Shown: positions 42,480-50,837 of the stretch, in pieces
Layout: every line of letters begins with the position of its first letter
How positions within the stretch are numbered: position 1 is the stretch's first letter
From: Mumia flava
GTDB lineage: Bacteria; Actinomycetota; Actinomycetes; Propionibacteriales; Nocardioidaceae
Assembly: GCF_002797495.1 (NCBI RefSeq)
Contig: NZ_PGEZ01000002.1
Location: 310,001 to 374,000 of the forward strand
Length of the DNA stretch: 64,000 nucleotides
Direction: 5' to 3'
Position numbers and translations under genes: made by a program
The notes under the pieces: generated by a model
Told to the model about the DNA's origin: nothing
The model's input: the letters and a program-made list of their open reading frames with translations, nothing else
Database searches by the model: none

Positions 42480-44126
42480 ATGAACCGGACCGCGCACCGC
42501 CCGGCCGACATCACGCCGCCGACAGGACCGCCCGCGTTGGCGCTGCACGGGATCTCGCGTCGCTTCGGCGGCCTGACCGCGCTCGACGCGGTGGACGTCG
42601 AGATCGTCGGCGGCGAGGTCCACTGCGTGCTCGGGGAGAACGGCGCGGGCAAGTCGACGCTGTGCAACCTCGTGTACGGGTCGCTGCCGCCGTCGTCCGG
42701 ACGCATGGAGGTCGCGGGTCGCACGTACGCGCCGGACAGCCCGGCCGAGGCGATGACGCACGGGATCGCGATGGTGCACCAGCACTTCAGCCTGGTCCCC
42801 ACGCTGACGGTGGAGGAGAACCTGCTGCTCGGCGGCGGGTTCCGGCTCGACCGGGCGGCGCTGCTCGAGCGACTGGCCCGGATCGAGTCGGACTACGGCC
42901 TGGTCGTCGAGCTCGGGGCGCGTGCCGGCGCCCTGTCGGTCGGGCGTCGGCAGCGCGTCGAGATCGTGAAGGCGCTGCTGGGGGCGCCGTCGCTCCTGCT
43001 GTTCGACGAGCCCACGGGTGTGCTCGGACCCGATGAGGTCGGGACCTTCCTCGCGACCGCGAGCCGGATCGCCGAGGCCGGTGCCGCCGTCGTGCTGATC
43101 ACGCACAAGCTGCACGAGGTCCGCGAGATCGGCGACGTCGCCACCGTGCTCCGCCACGGACGGGTCGTCGGGTCGGGCCGGCTCGAGGACCTGCCCGACT
43201 CGGACCTCGTCGCGATGATGGTCGGCGGCGGTCGGGGGGACCTCGACCCGGTGCTCGCCGCCGGCATCGGTCTGGACGTGCCGTCCGCATCCGCGCCCCC
43301 GAGCGGTGCGGGCGGCACGCCCGGACGACCCCGTGCCGCCGAGGTCGAACGACCGCAGGCCGATGCTGCCGGTACGGCGCCGGTGCTGGTCGTCGAGGAC
43401 CTCGCGGCACCCGACCCGCACGGCGGCGCCGGGCTCGACGGTGCGAGCCTGGTCGTCGAACCCGGCCGGATCGTCGGCGTCGCCGGCGTGGAGGGCAACG
43501 GCCAGTCCGCGCTCGTCGCCGCACTGTCCGGCGCGATCTCGCCCACGCGGGGAGCGGTCCGACTGCGCGGGGTCGACATCACCACGGCCACCCCCGCCGT
43601 ACGCACGGCTGCGGGTCTGGCCGTCATCCCCGAGGACCGTCACCACGAGGCCGTGGTTGCCGACCTGAGCGTGACCGAGAACCTCCTGCTCGGCCGGGCG
43701 AGCGGCTTCACGCGGTTCGGGCTGCTGGACCGGCGCGCGATGCGCCGCCGCGCCACCGAGCTGTGCGCTGCGCACGACGTCCGCGTGCCGTCCGTCGATG
43801 CGCCGATGTCGACGCTGTCCGGAGGCAACCAGCAGAAGGCGGTGCTGGCACGGGAGCTGTCCCTGGATCCGCTCACCTGCGTGGTCGCGGCCCACCCCAC
43901 CCGCGGACTCGACGTCGGCGCCGTGCAGGCCGTCGCGACCCAGCTGCGCGCCGCGGCGACGCGCGGAGTCGCGGTCCTCGTCGTCTCCGGCGAGCTCGAG
44001 GAGCTGCTCGCGCTCAGCGACAGCGTCGTCGTCGCCTTCCGCGGCGCGCTGCTCGGTCCGGTCGACCCGCGCCTCCCCGACGCACGCGACCAGCTCGCAC
44101 GCCTGATGACAGGAGCCCGTACGTGA
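42480..44126 (+). CDS. BMP-type (nucleoside-like) ABC transporter ATPase, two ABC domains
   Basis: A 548-residue double ATPase, like NupO/YufO. Domain 1: GENGAGKST near residue 56, QHFSLVPTLTV, LSVGRRQRVEIVKALLG and LLFDEPTGVL. Domain 2: degenerate Walker A GVEGNGQSAL near 342, EDRHHEAVVADLSVTENLLL, LSGGNQQKAVLAREL and THPTRGLDVGAV-like Walker B (here AAHPTRGLDVGAV). The degenerate second site is usual for this family. ATG 42480 follows GGAAGGAGG. A Gly/Pro-rich insertion of about 45 residues joins the two domains. It is translationally coupled to the first permease (4-bp overlap). Confidence 0.9.
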   Translation: MNRTAHRPADITPPTGPPALALHGISRRFGGLTALDAVDVEIVGGEVHCVLGENGAGKSTLCNLVYGSLPPSSGRMEVAGRTYAPDSPAEAMTHGIAMVHQHFSLVPTLTVEENLLLGGGFRLDRAALLERLARIESDYGLVVELGARAGALSVGRRQRVEIVKALLGAPSLLLFDEPTGVLGPDEVGTFLATASRIAEAGAAVVLITHKLHEVREIGDVATVLRHGRVVGSGRLEDLPDSDLVAMMVGGGRGDLDPVLAAGIGLDVPSASAPPSGAGGTPGRPRAAEVERPQADAAGTAPVLVVEDLAAPDPHGGAGLDGASLVVEPGRIVGVAGVEGNGQSALVAALSGAISPTRGAVRLRGVDITTATPAVRTAAGLAVIPEDRHHEAVVADLSVTENLLLGRASGFTRFGLLDRRAMRRRATELCAAHDVRVPSVDAPMSTLSGGNQQKAVLARELSLDPLTCVVAAHPTRGLDVGAVQAVATQLRAAATRGVAVLVVSGELEELLALSDSVVVAFRGALLGPVDPRLPDARDQLARLMTGART

Positions 44127-45277
44127 ACCTGCGCCATCCCGCCGTCCTGGCCGTCGCCTCGGGCTTCGGGGCGCTGCTCGTGACCGTCGCTCTCGCGGCG
44201 GCGGCCGGCGCATCCCCGGCGACCACGCTGTCGGCGATGTGGACGGGCACCTTCGGGAACCCGTTCGCGCTCGGGTCCTCGATGAACACCGCCGCGGCGA
44301 TCCTGCTGATCGCCTGCGGCTTCATCGTCGCCTACCGGGCGAGCCTGGTGAACGTCGGCGGCGAGGGACAGCTGTGCCTCGGAGCGATCGGCGCCACCGC
44401 CGTCGGCACCCATCTCCCCGACTCCACCCCCACTGCCCTGGCGATCCCCGCCGTGCTCGTCGCTGCCGCCCTCGGCGGTGCGGCGTGGGCCGCGATCCCC
44501 GCCGCACTCGTCGTACGCCGTGGGGTCAACGAAGTGATCACGACCCTGTTGCTCAACTTCGTCGGCCTGGCCCTCGTCATGCTCGTCGTGCACTCCGAGG
44601 CGCTGCTGCGCCAGCCGGTGACGAGCTCGGAGACGCTGCCGCAGTCCGAGCCGCTCACCGAGCCCGCCCGGCTCCCCCTGCTCGGCCTGGACGGATCCCC
44701 CGCGACGGTCGCGATCGTGATCGCCGTCGTGGCGGCGGCCCTCACCGCGCTGGTGCTCCGGCGTACCGTGACCGGGCTGCGCCTCGCCGCGGTGGGCCGG
44801 TCGCTTCCCGCAGGCCGACGGCTCGGGCTGCGCGTGGACCGCCTGCGGTTCGGCAGCCTGACCGCTGCCGGCGCGTTCGCCGGGCTGGCCGGCGGCACCC
44901 TCGTGGCCTCGGCGCCGTTCGTGCTGTCGGAGGGGATCTCGTCCGGGTACGGGTTCACCGGTCTGGTCGCCGGCCTCCTGGCCCGCGGCTCGCTGCTGGC
45001 GGCGATCGCCCTCACGTCCGTCCTCGCGCTCCTGGTCGCCGGTGGGATCAACCTCCAGCTCTCGGCCGGCGTCCCGGCGGCGATCACCCAGATGACCGAG
45101 GCGGTGCTCGTCCTGCTGGTCGCCGGATCGGCGGTCGCCGCACGGACCCGGCCTCCGCGGGCTGCACACCCGACGACCCGGCCCGCTCCGCCCGACCCAC
45201 CGCCCGACGAGGGCGTACGCCGTGGTGCCGGCGCCGGTGACCGCTCCACCGCCGGCACGGAGGTGGCGACCCGATGA
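44123..45277 (+). CDS. BMP-type ABC transporter permease 1
   Basis: A 384-residue permease of the branched-chain/nucleoside group with about nine hydrophobic segments. IACGFIVAYRASLVNVGGEGQLCLGAIGATAVG near residue 65-95 is the family hallmark around the first cytoplasmic loop (in part also VRRGVNEVITTLLLNFVG). The C-terminal 50 residues are a Pro/Arg-rich cytoplasmic tail. GTG 44123 overlaps the ATPase stop, and the gene overlaps the next permease by four bases. Confidence 0.88.
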   Translation: MNLRHPAVLAVASGFGALLVTVALAAAAGASPATTLSAMWTGTFGNPFALGSSMNTAAAILLIACGFIVAYRASLVNVGGEGQLCLGAIGATAVGTHLPDSTPTALAIPAVLVAAALGGAAWAAIPAALVVRRGVNEVITTLLLNFVGLALVMLVVHSEALLRQPVTSSETLPQSEPLTEPARLPLLGLDGSPATVAIVIAVVAAALTALVLRRTVTGLRLAAVGRSLPAGRRLGLRVDRLRFGSLTAAGAFAGLAGGTLVASAPFVLSEGISSGYGFTGLVAGLLARGSLLAAIALTSVLALLVAGGINLQLSAGVPAAITQMTEAVLVLLVAGSAVAARTRPPRAAHPTTRPAPPDPPPDEGVRRGAGAGDRSTAGTEVATR

Positions 45278-46194
45278 TCCACACCCTCACCGAGCTGCTG
45301 GTCGCCAGCGTCGCGCTCGGCATCCCGATCCTGCTGGCCTCCAGCGCCGAGGTCGTCTCCGAGCGCGCCGGGGTGCTCAACATGAGCGTCGAGGCGATGA
45401 TGCTGACCGGCTGCTTCACCAGCGTCCTGGTGGCGGCCACGACGGGGTCGGTGATCGTCGGCACCCTGGCGGGTGCGACCGCCGGCCTGGTCGTCGGCGC
45501 CCTGCAGTCGCTGCTCAGCGTCACCCTGCGAGCCGACCAGATCGTCACGGGCATCGCGCTCAACACGCTCGCGCTCGCCGGCACCACCTTCGGTGCCCGG
45601 CTGCTGCTCAGCCGCGACACGATCGCGCCCGGGTTCGACCGGGTCGCGGTGCCGCTGCTGTCGGACGTCCCGGTGGTGGGACCGGCGGTGTTCAACCTGC
45701 CCGCCCTCGCGTACGTCCTGGCGCCGCTGCTCGTCCTGCTCGCGCTCGCGACGTCCCGCAGGACCGGCTGGGGCCTCGCGATCGACGCCGTCGGGGAGGA
45801 TGCCACCCGGGCCGACTGGGCCGGGATCGCGGTCCGCCGGATCCGCCACCTCGTGGTGCTGCTCGTCGGCGTCGCGAGCGGCCTCGCCGGCTCGTACCTC
45901 GCGCTGGCCCAGGTGCACACCTTCGCGGACAACATGACCGCCGGGATCGGCTACCTCGCCGTCGTCGCGGTGATCGCCGCGCGGTGGAAGCCGGCCCTCG
46001 TCGCCGTCGTGGCCCTCGTGTTCGGGGTCGCCCAGGCGCTGCAGTTCACCCTGCCCGTGCTCGGCGTCGACCTGCCGGTCGCGTTCCTCGTGATGCTCCC
46101 CTACGTCCTGGCCCTCGCCGCCGTCGCCGGCTTCGTCACCCGCTCCGCGGGTCCGTCCGCGCTCACCGTCCCGTTCGTCCGTCCCGGTCACTGA
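45274..46194 (+). CDS. BMP-type ABC transporter permease 2
   Basis: A 306-residue permease, the second half of the channel. ILLASSAEVVSERAGVLNMS near residue 23 and the helix-loop with GEDATRADWAGIAVRRIRHL near 178 are typical of NupQ/YufQ-type proteins. Eight or so hydrophobic segments. It is followed after 24 bases by the cyclodeaminase-family gene, so the enzymes are probably co-transcribed. Confidence 0.9.
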   Translation: MIHTLTELLVASVALGIPILLASSAEVVSERAGVLNMSVEAMMLTGCFTSVLVAATTGSVIVGTLAGATAGLVVGALQSLLSVTLRADQIVTGIALNTLALAGTTFGARLLLSRDTIAPGFDRVAVPLLSDVPVVGPAVFNLPALAYVLAPLLVLLALATSRRTGWGLAIDAVGEDATRADWAGIAVRRIRHLVVLLVGVASGLAGSYLALAQVHTFADNMTAGIGYLAVVAVIAARWKPALVAVVALVFGVAQALQFTLPVLGVDLPVAFLVMLPYVLALAAVAGFVTRSAGPSALTVPFVRPGH

Positions 46195-46218
46195 CGACCC
46201 CGGCCCTTGGAGAAGCCC

Positions 46219-47208
46219 GTGCTCCTGCTGTCCCGTTCCGACCTGTCCGGACTCGTCGAACCGGCCGACGTCGTCACCGCCGTCGAGGAGGCGTTCCGCG
46301 CGCTGGCCGACGGGAACGCCCACCAGCCGCCCGTCCGCGCGGCGCGGGTCGCCGGTGCGGACGCACAGTTCCTTCCCATGGCCGCCGTCTGGGACGGGGC
46401 CGGGCTCGCCGGGACGAAGCTGCTCGCCGACATCCCGTCGAACCGCGACCGCGGCCTCCCCGCGCAGCGCTCGGTCCTCGTGCTGGTCGACTCGGTGACC
46501 GGCGAGCCGGTGGCGGTGATGGACGGCGCGATCCCCACCCGGCTGCGGACCGCCGCGACGAGCGCGGTCGCGACGCGCCACCTCGCCCGGCGCGACTGGT
46601 CGGTGCTCGGCCTCGTCGGTGCGGGTGCGCTCGCGGTCGAGCACCTGCGGGCCCACCTCGTCGACACGCCGGTCGAGAAGGTCGCCGTGTGGTCGCGCAC
46701 CGAGCAGCGCCTGGCGGCGTTCACCGCGGCCGTCGCCGCAGTCGCGCCCGACGTCCGGGTCAGCCCGCAGCCGGGCCCGCGCGAGGTGGTCGCCGCCAGC
46801 GACGTCCTGTGCACGCTGACGCCGTCGCGCGAACCGATCGTCGCCGGTGCCTGGCTCCGGCCCGGCATGCACGTGAACGTGGTCGGCGCGCCTCCGCGTC
46901 CCGACCACCGCGAGGTCGACGCCGCCGCGATGGCCGCGGGGCGGCTGGTCGTCGATGCGCGCGAGACCGCGCTGCACGAGTCCGGAGACGCCCTGCTCGC
47001 CGTCGCCGACGGGGCGCTGCGTCCCGAGGACTGCGGGCTGGAGCTCGCGGGTGTGATCAGCGGTCGGGCCGCCGGGCGCCGTGACGACGACGAGGTGACG
47101 GTGTTCAACTCGGTCGGTCTCGGGATCGAGGACGTCGCGGTCGGGCGCCTTCTCGTCGACGCAGCCCGTAGCCGTGGGGTCGGCCTCGAGGCCAGACTGG
47201 ACCGATGA
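46219..47208 (+). CDS. Ornithine cyclodeaminase / mu-crystallin family protein
   Basis: A 329-residue NAD(P)-dependent protein of the OCD family, whose members are cyclodeaminases, imine reductases or amino-acid dehydrogenases. The N-terminal half has DVVTAVEEAFRALADG and the substrate arginine in AAVWDGAGLAGTKLL; the Rossmann part has GLVGAGALAVEHL near residue 135. I choose GTG 46219, since GGAGA at 46208 is properly spaced for it; a TTG at 46207 would overlap that ribosome site. It overlaps the deaminase by four bases. The true substrate is unknown; coupling to a BMP transporter and a deaminase suggests breakdown of an imported N-rich compound. Confidence 0.83.
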   Translation: MLLLSRSDLSGLVEPADVVTAVEEAFRALADGNAHQPPVRAARVAGADAQFLPMAAVWDGAGLAGTKLLADIPSNRDRGLPAQRSVLVLVDSVTGEPVAVMDGAIPTRLRTAATSAVATRHLARRDWSVLGLVGAGALAVEHLRAHLVDTPVEKVAVWSRTEQRLAAFTAAVAAVAPDVRVSPQPGPREVVAASDVLCTLTPSREPIVAGAWLRPGMHVNVVGAPPRPDHREVDAAAMAAGRLVVDARETALHESGDALLAVADGALRPEDCGLELAGVISGRAAGRRDDDEVTVFNSVGLGIEDVAVGRLLVDAARSRGVGLEARLDR

Positions 47209-47690
47209 GCACGCTGACCGCGACCGACCTCACCCATCTGCGCACCTGCGTCGACCTGGCCCGCACGGCGCTCGAGCAGGGCGACCACCCGTTCGGCTCC
47301 GTCCTCGTCGACGAGCACGGGGAGGTCCGGTTCTCCGACCACAACCACGTCGCCGGCGGCGACCGCACCCAGCACCCCGAGCTCGCGGCCGCCCGCTGGG
47401 CCGCCGCGCACCTCTCGCCGGAGGAGCGTCGGTTCTCGACGGTCTACACCTCGGGAGAGCACTGCCCGATGTGCGCGGCCGCGCACGCGTGGGTGGGGCT
47501 CGGCAGGATCGTCTACATCGTCTCCTCCGAACGACTCGCCGACCTCCAGCGCCAGTGGGGCACGCCCGAGTCACCGGTCGCGCCGCTGCCGGTGAATGCC
47601 GTGGCGCCGGACCTCGACGTCGCGGGACCGGTCGCGGAGCTCGCCGGTGAGATCGAGGCGATGTACCAGGAGTGCTTCCGCCCGAGCTGA
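47205..47690 (+). CDS. Zinc-dependent nucleoside/guanine-type deaminase
   Basis: A 161-residue enzyme of the cytidine/deoxycytidylate deaminase superfamily. The zinc site is formed by His57 with catalytic Glu59 (QHPELAAARW) and Cys87/Cys90 (SGEHCPMCAAA). Compared with the usual SAEPCPMC motif, a His replaces Pro before the first cysteine. Length is close to guanine deaminases and TadA-like proteins. It is the last gene of the operon that starts with the BMP lipoprotein, so it would deaminate the imported base or nucleoside, or a product of the OCD-family enzyme. No helper genes (nucleosidase, phosphorylase) are near. Confidence 0.85.
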   Translation: MSTLTATDLTHLRTCVDLARTALEQGDHPFGSVLVDEHGEVRFSDHNHVAGGDRTQHPELAAARWAAAHLSPEERRFSTVYTSGEHCPMCAAAHAWVGLGRIVYIVSSERLADLQRQWGTPESPVAPLPVNAVAPDLDVAGPVAELAGEIEAMYQECFRPS

Positions 47691-47755
47691 CCGACCCTCT
47701 GCCCCACGGGCACGCCTGGCTAGAGTGGCGAGGCGACCCCGTCGGAAGGCATGAG

Positions 47756-48328
47756 ATGACACCTGAGCCGTACCGCATCGGCGACGGGCAGCCCGTCCCG
47801 TACAGCACCGCGCTCGAGCTGTGGGCTCGCGCGGCCCGGGACCTGCTGGGCGAGACCGCGCGCCAGTACGGGGCGGTCGTCACCGACACCGCGCTCGCGG
47901 CCGGCGTGCAGAGCCGCACCTCCATCAGGACGAAGGCGCCGCTCGGCGACTGGATCCCCGACGTCCTGACCACCACCGCGGTCGACGCGTCTCGCCGTGG
48001 TGACCCGGTCATCAGCGCACTGTGCGTCGACGAGGGCGGCAGCGCCGGCGAGCGGTACCGGTCTGCGGTGGCCGCCCGGGGTGAGACCGCAGGTGACAAC
48101 CCCGAGTGGCACGCGGCCGAGCAGCGGCTGGAGTGCTACCGGCGGTACGGCGCGACCCTGCCGGCCGACGGAGGTCGTCCGACGCTGATCCGCAAGGCCG
48201 AGAAGTCCGCGTCTCCCCCACGCAAGCGTCAGCCCCGCCGCACGGTCGTCGAGGCTCCCCCGCGAGCGACCTGCCCGACGTGCTTCATGGAGCTGCCCAT
48301 GACCGGGATCTGCGACACCTGCGGCTGA
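47756..48328 (+). CDS. Uncharacterised protein with C-terminal zinc ribbon
   Basis: A 190-residue cytoplasmic protein that I do not recognise by function. The first 130 residues are mixed helix/strand (YRIGDGQPVPYSTALELWARAARDLLGETARQYG... VVTDTALAAGVQSRTSIRTK), then a basic linker (KSASPPRKRQPRRTV) and a zinc-ribbon-like end CPTC-x10-CDTC. ATG 47756 has GGAAGG ahead, and TAGAGT at 47721 could be the -10. The basic linker and ribbon suggest binding to nucleic acid or to a protein partner. It is not in an obvious operon. Confidence 0.65.
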   Translation: MTPEPYRIGDGQPVPYSTALELWARAARDLLGETARQYGAVVTDTALAAGVQSRTSIRTKAPLGDWIPDVLTTTAVDASRRGDPVISALCVDEGGSAGERYRSAVAARGETAGDNPEWHAAEQRLECYRRYGATLPADGGRPTLIRKAEKSASPPRKRQPRRTVVEAPPRATCPTCFMELPMTGICDTCG

Positions 48329-48448
48329 GCGGACCGGCGACGTCGGACGAACCTCCCGACCGCGCGCTGATCCCGTCCGATGTGTGGAACCGCTGCGGGT
48401 CACCGTGGTAAACGTCGGTTGCATCGAGCAGCGGAGGAGGGGCGGGCG

Positions 48449-49972
48449 ATGCCACGGATCCGGGGCGCGGTGGTGCTGATGCGCGTCGAGCACCACCGTG
48501 CGTTCGTCGAGTCGTTCGGTACCGGTCCGACGGCCAGCACGGACCCCGAGGACCCGGCGACCCACACGATCCTGCGCACGGACGAGTGGCGCCTGGACCT
48601 GACGGAGCGCCGGGTCCCGCACGGCGCCGTCGCGACGCTCACGCAGCACGACGACGCGGCGCCCGGCGGGTTCGTGACACCCGTGCGGGTCGTGCTGCTC
48701 GAGGACGACGACCACCGCTTCGGCGGCGACGTCGTCACGGCCGCCGGCATCCCCGTCGAGCACGCACTGGACCCGTTCACCAAGCTGCCGCTCGCGCCGG
48801 GATGGCAGGACCCCAACGCCCCCGAGCAGATGGGGCCCGCGTTCGAGGAGTTCGCCCGGTCCCTGTTCCCGACGCCTCTGGTGCTCGCGCGCACCGACGA
48901 CGTGAAGTCCAGCCGGCTCACCGCACTCGCCGGGGCGATCCCGAAGCCCTTCAGCAGCGCCGTGAGCCTGCTCGCGATCGGCCCGGCCGTCGCCGACGCG
49001 GCGGCGTCCGCCCTCGCGGAGCACGGCCTCGCCCTGCCCAGCCGGGAGGGGGCGGTGCTGATCGTCGGGCACGAGGGCACGCTGACCGAGCACCACCGGC
49101 TCACGCGACGGAGCCCGGTCGGCGCCCTCACCTCGGCCGCCTCCGCATTGCTGGGCGACATCGCGGACCGGATGGGGCTGGCGGGCGTCGGGCTCGTCGA
49201 CGAGAACGAGACGGTCGTCCGCACGCTCCGGGCGAAGCTCGCGGAAGCCGATGCGACCACGACGCGCCTGCGGGCGGAGCTCGCCCGCGAGCAGGCCGCG
49301 AACCGTCGCGCCCAGCGCGAGGTCCGCCGTCTCGCGCACGAGGCCGGCCGGCGCGCGTCGCCGCCGGAGGCCCCCGACCCCACCCCCGCCTCGGACGCAC
49401 CCCGCCCAGCCGGCGAGACCGCGCCGGAGCCGCAGCCCGAGCCCACCGACCCGTGGGCCGATCTGCCCGCGTGCCACGCCGAGACGTTCGCCGACATGCT
49501 CGACCAGGCCCGGGCCGAGCTGCCGATGGTGGTGATCGACGACGCCGTCACCAAGCTCGTGGTGCCGCTCGAGGACCAGGCCAAGAGCTCGATCTGGCGG
49601 CGCCGCGCCTGGCTCACGCTCGCCCTGCTCGACGCGTACGCCCGGGCGCGGGCGGACGACGACGGCGCCGCGACGTTCCGCGCGTGGATCGAGCAGACCC
49701 CGCACCCCGAGATCCGCCCGGAGCACGTGCGGTCCGGCGAGACGAAGCAGATGCGCAGCGGCCGACGCTACCGCGATGCGCGGACCTTCAGCGTCCCGAA
49801 GGAGGTCGACCCGTCCGGACGCGCGCTGTTCCTGACCCACGTGCACATCGAGACCGGGCGCACGGATCCGAGCCCGAGGCTCCACTTCCTCGACGACACG
49901 GGTCGGGACGGGACCGGACTGGTGTACGTCGGGCACCTGGGCCCGCACCTGCTGACGCGCCGGACCAACTGA
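48449..49972 (+). CDS. Large uncharacterised protein with central coiled coil
   Basis: A 507-residue protein without signal peptide or membrane helices. Residues 1-240 are a globular domain (starts MPRIRGAVVLMRVEHHRAFV; GLVDENETVVRTL near 253 leads out of it). Residues 255-305 form a coiled coil (AKLAEADATTTRLRAELA, EQAANRRAQREVRRLAHEA). A Pro/Ala-rich linker follows (305-345), then a C-terminal domain of about 160 residues ending YVGHLGPHLLTRRTN. ATG 48449 has GGAGGAGGGG ahead. The C-terminal part, with KEVDPSGRALFLTHVHIETGR, reads like a specific fold but I cannot name it. It stands alone between the zinc-ribbon protein and the fucose-type locus. Confidence 0.65.
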   Translation: MPRIRGAVVLMRVEHHRAFVESFGTGPTASTDPEDPATHTILRTDEWRLDLTERRVPHGAVATLTQHDDAAPGGFVTPVRVVLLEDDDHRFGGDVVTAAGIPVEHALDPFTKLPLAPGWQDPNAPEQMGPAFEEFARSLFPTPLVLARTDDVKSSRLTALAGAIPKPFSSAVSLLAIGPAVADAAASALAEHGLALPSREGAVLIVGHEGTLTEHHRLTRRSPVGALTSAASALLGDIADRMGLAGVGLVDENETVVRTLRAKLAEADATTTRLRAELAREQAANRRAQREVRRLAHEAGRRASPPEAPDPTPASDAPRPAGETAPEPQPEPTDPWADLPACHAETFADMLDQARAELPMVVIDDAVTKLVVPLEDQAKSSIWRRRAWLTLALLDAYARARADDDGAATFRAWIEQTPHPEIRPEHVRSGETKQMRSGRRYRDARTFSVPKEVDPSGRALFLTHVHIETGRTDPSPRLHFLDDTGRDGTGLVYVGHLGPHLLTRRTN

Positions 49973-50046
49973 CCCGGCAGCGGCCGTCGGGCCGTCGCAC
50001 CACCCGGCCCGCCGGCAGCCCGCGCGACCGCGGCGCCGCACAGCCC

Positions 50047-50058
50047 TAGACTGTCGGC
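50047..50058 (+). promoter_or_regulatory. Leaderless -10 box for the second GntR gene
   Basis: TAGACT at 50047-50052 is followed by six bases and GTG at 50059, the common actinobacterial leaderless arrangement. Confidence 0.55.
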
Positions 50059-50778
50059 GTGGCACTGACGGACCAGGCGATCCTCGAGATCAAGGGGATG
50101 CTGCTGCGCGGCGAGCTCGGCCCCGGTGACCGTCTCCCACCGGAGAAGGAGCTGAGCGAGGCGCTCGGTCTGTCCCGCAACTCGCTCCGGGAGGCGGTGA
50201 AGGCCCTCGAGCTGATCCGGGTGCTCGACGTCCGACGCGGCGACGGCACGTACGTCACGAGCCTCGAGCCGCGTCTGCTGCTCGAGGCGATGTCGTTCGT
50301 CGTGGACCTCCACCAGGACTCGTCGGTGCTCGAGCTGTTCGAGGCTCGCCGGATCCTGGAGCCCGGCGCCGCGGTCCTCGCCGGACGTCGCGCGAAGCCC
50401 GAGGACGTCGAGGGTCTCTGGACCCTGCTGGACGAGGTCGACGAGGACACCGGTGTCGAGGACCTGGTCGCGCACGACATCACCTTCCACGCCGCGATCG
50501 TCGCGATGTCGGGCAACTCCTACCTCATGAGCATCCTCGACGGGCTCTCGAGCCGGACCCTGCGCGCCCGGATCTGGCGCGGCCTCACCGAGCAGGGAGC
50601 GGTCCAACGGACCCTCTCGGAGCACCGGACGATCGTCGACGCGATCGCCAGCGGCGACGACGAGCTCGTACGGGCGGTCGTCACCTCGCACATCGGCGGG
50701 GTCGAGCGGTGGCTGCACACGGCCGGCGACGCCCCGCACGACCTCGAGACACAGCACGTCCCCGACCGGGGGGCGTGA
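50059..50778 (+). CDS. GntR-family regulator, FadR subgroup
   Basis: A 239-residue regulator with the winged HTH ILEIKGMLLRGELGPGDRLP, ELSEALGLSRNSLREAVKAL and GDGTYVTSLEP (residues 6-75), and an FCD domain (80-225) whose metal-binding histidines are likely in HDITFHAAI near 137 and SHIGGVERWL near 213. FadR-subgroup members beside sugar-acid genes sense the acid (galactonate, gluconate, fuconate). Its gene converges on the sugar-transport operon, so it may co-regulate it with the LacI protein at 59790. A candidate site is the ACATAGGATGT element at 58040. Target assignment is inference. Confidence 0.88.
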   Translation: MALTDQAILEIKGMLLRGELGPGDRLPPEKELSEALGLSRNSLREAVKALELIRVLDVRRGDGTYVTSLEPRLLLEAMSFVVDLHQDSSVLELFEARRILEPGAAVLAGRRAKPEDVEGLWTLLDEVDEDTGVEDLVAHDITFHAAIVAMSGNSYLMSILDGLSSRTLRARIWRGLTEQGAVQRTLSEHRTIVDAIASGDDELVRAVVTSHIGGVERWLHTAGDAPHDLETQHVPDRGA

Positions 50779-50795
50779 CGGCGGACTGCCGTTCA

Positions 50796-50818
50796 CACCG
50801 TCCCGGCCGGGGACGGGC
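50796..50818. terminator. Hairpin between convergent GntR and sugar-binding genes
   Basis: CCGTCCC (50798-50804) pairs with GGGACGG (50810-50816) around a five-base loop. The 59-base interval otherwise holds nothing I can recognise. It may terminate both transcripts. Confidence 0.6.
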
Positions 50819-50837
50819 GGACGTTCCCGAGGACGGT

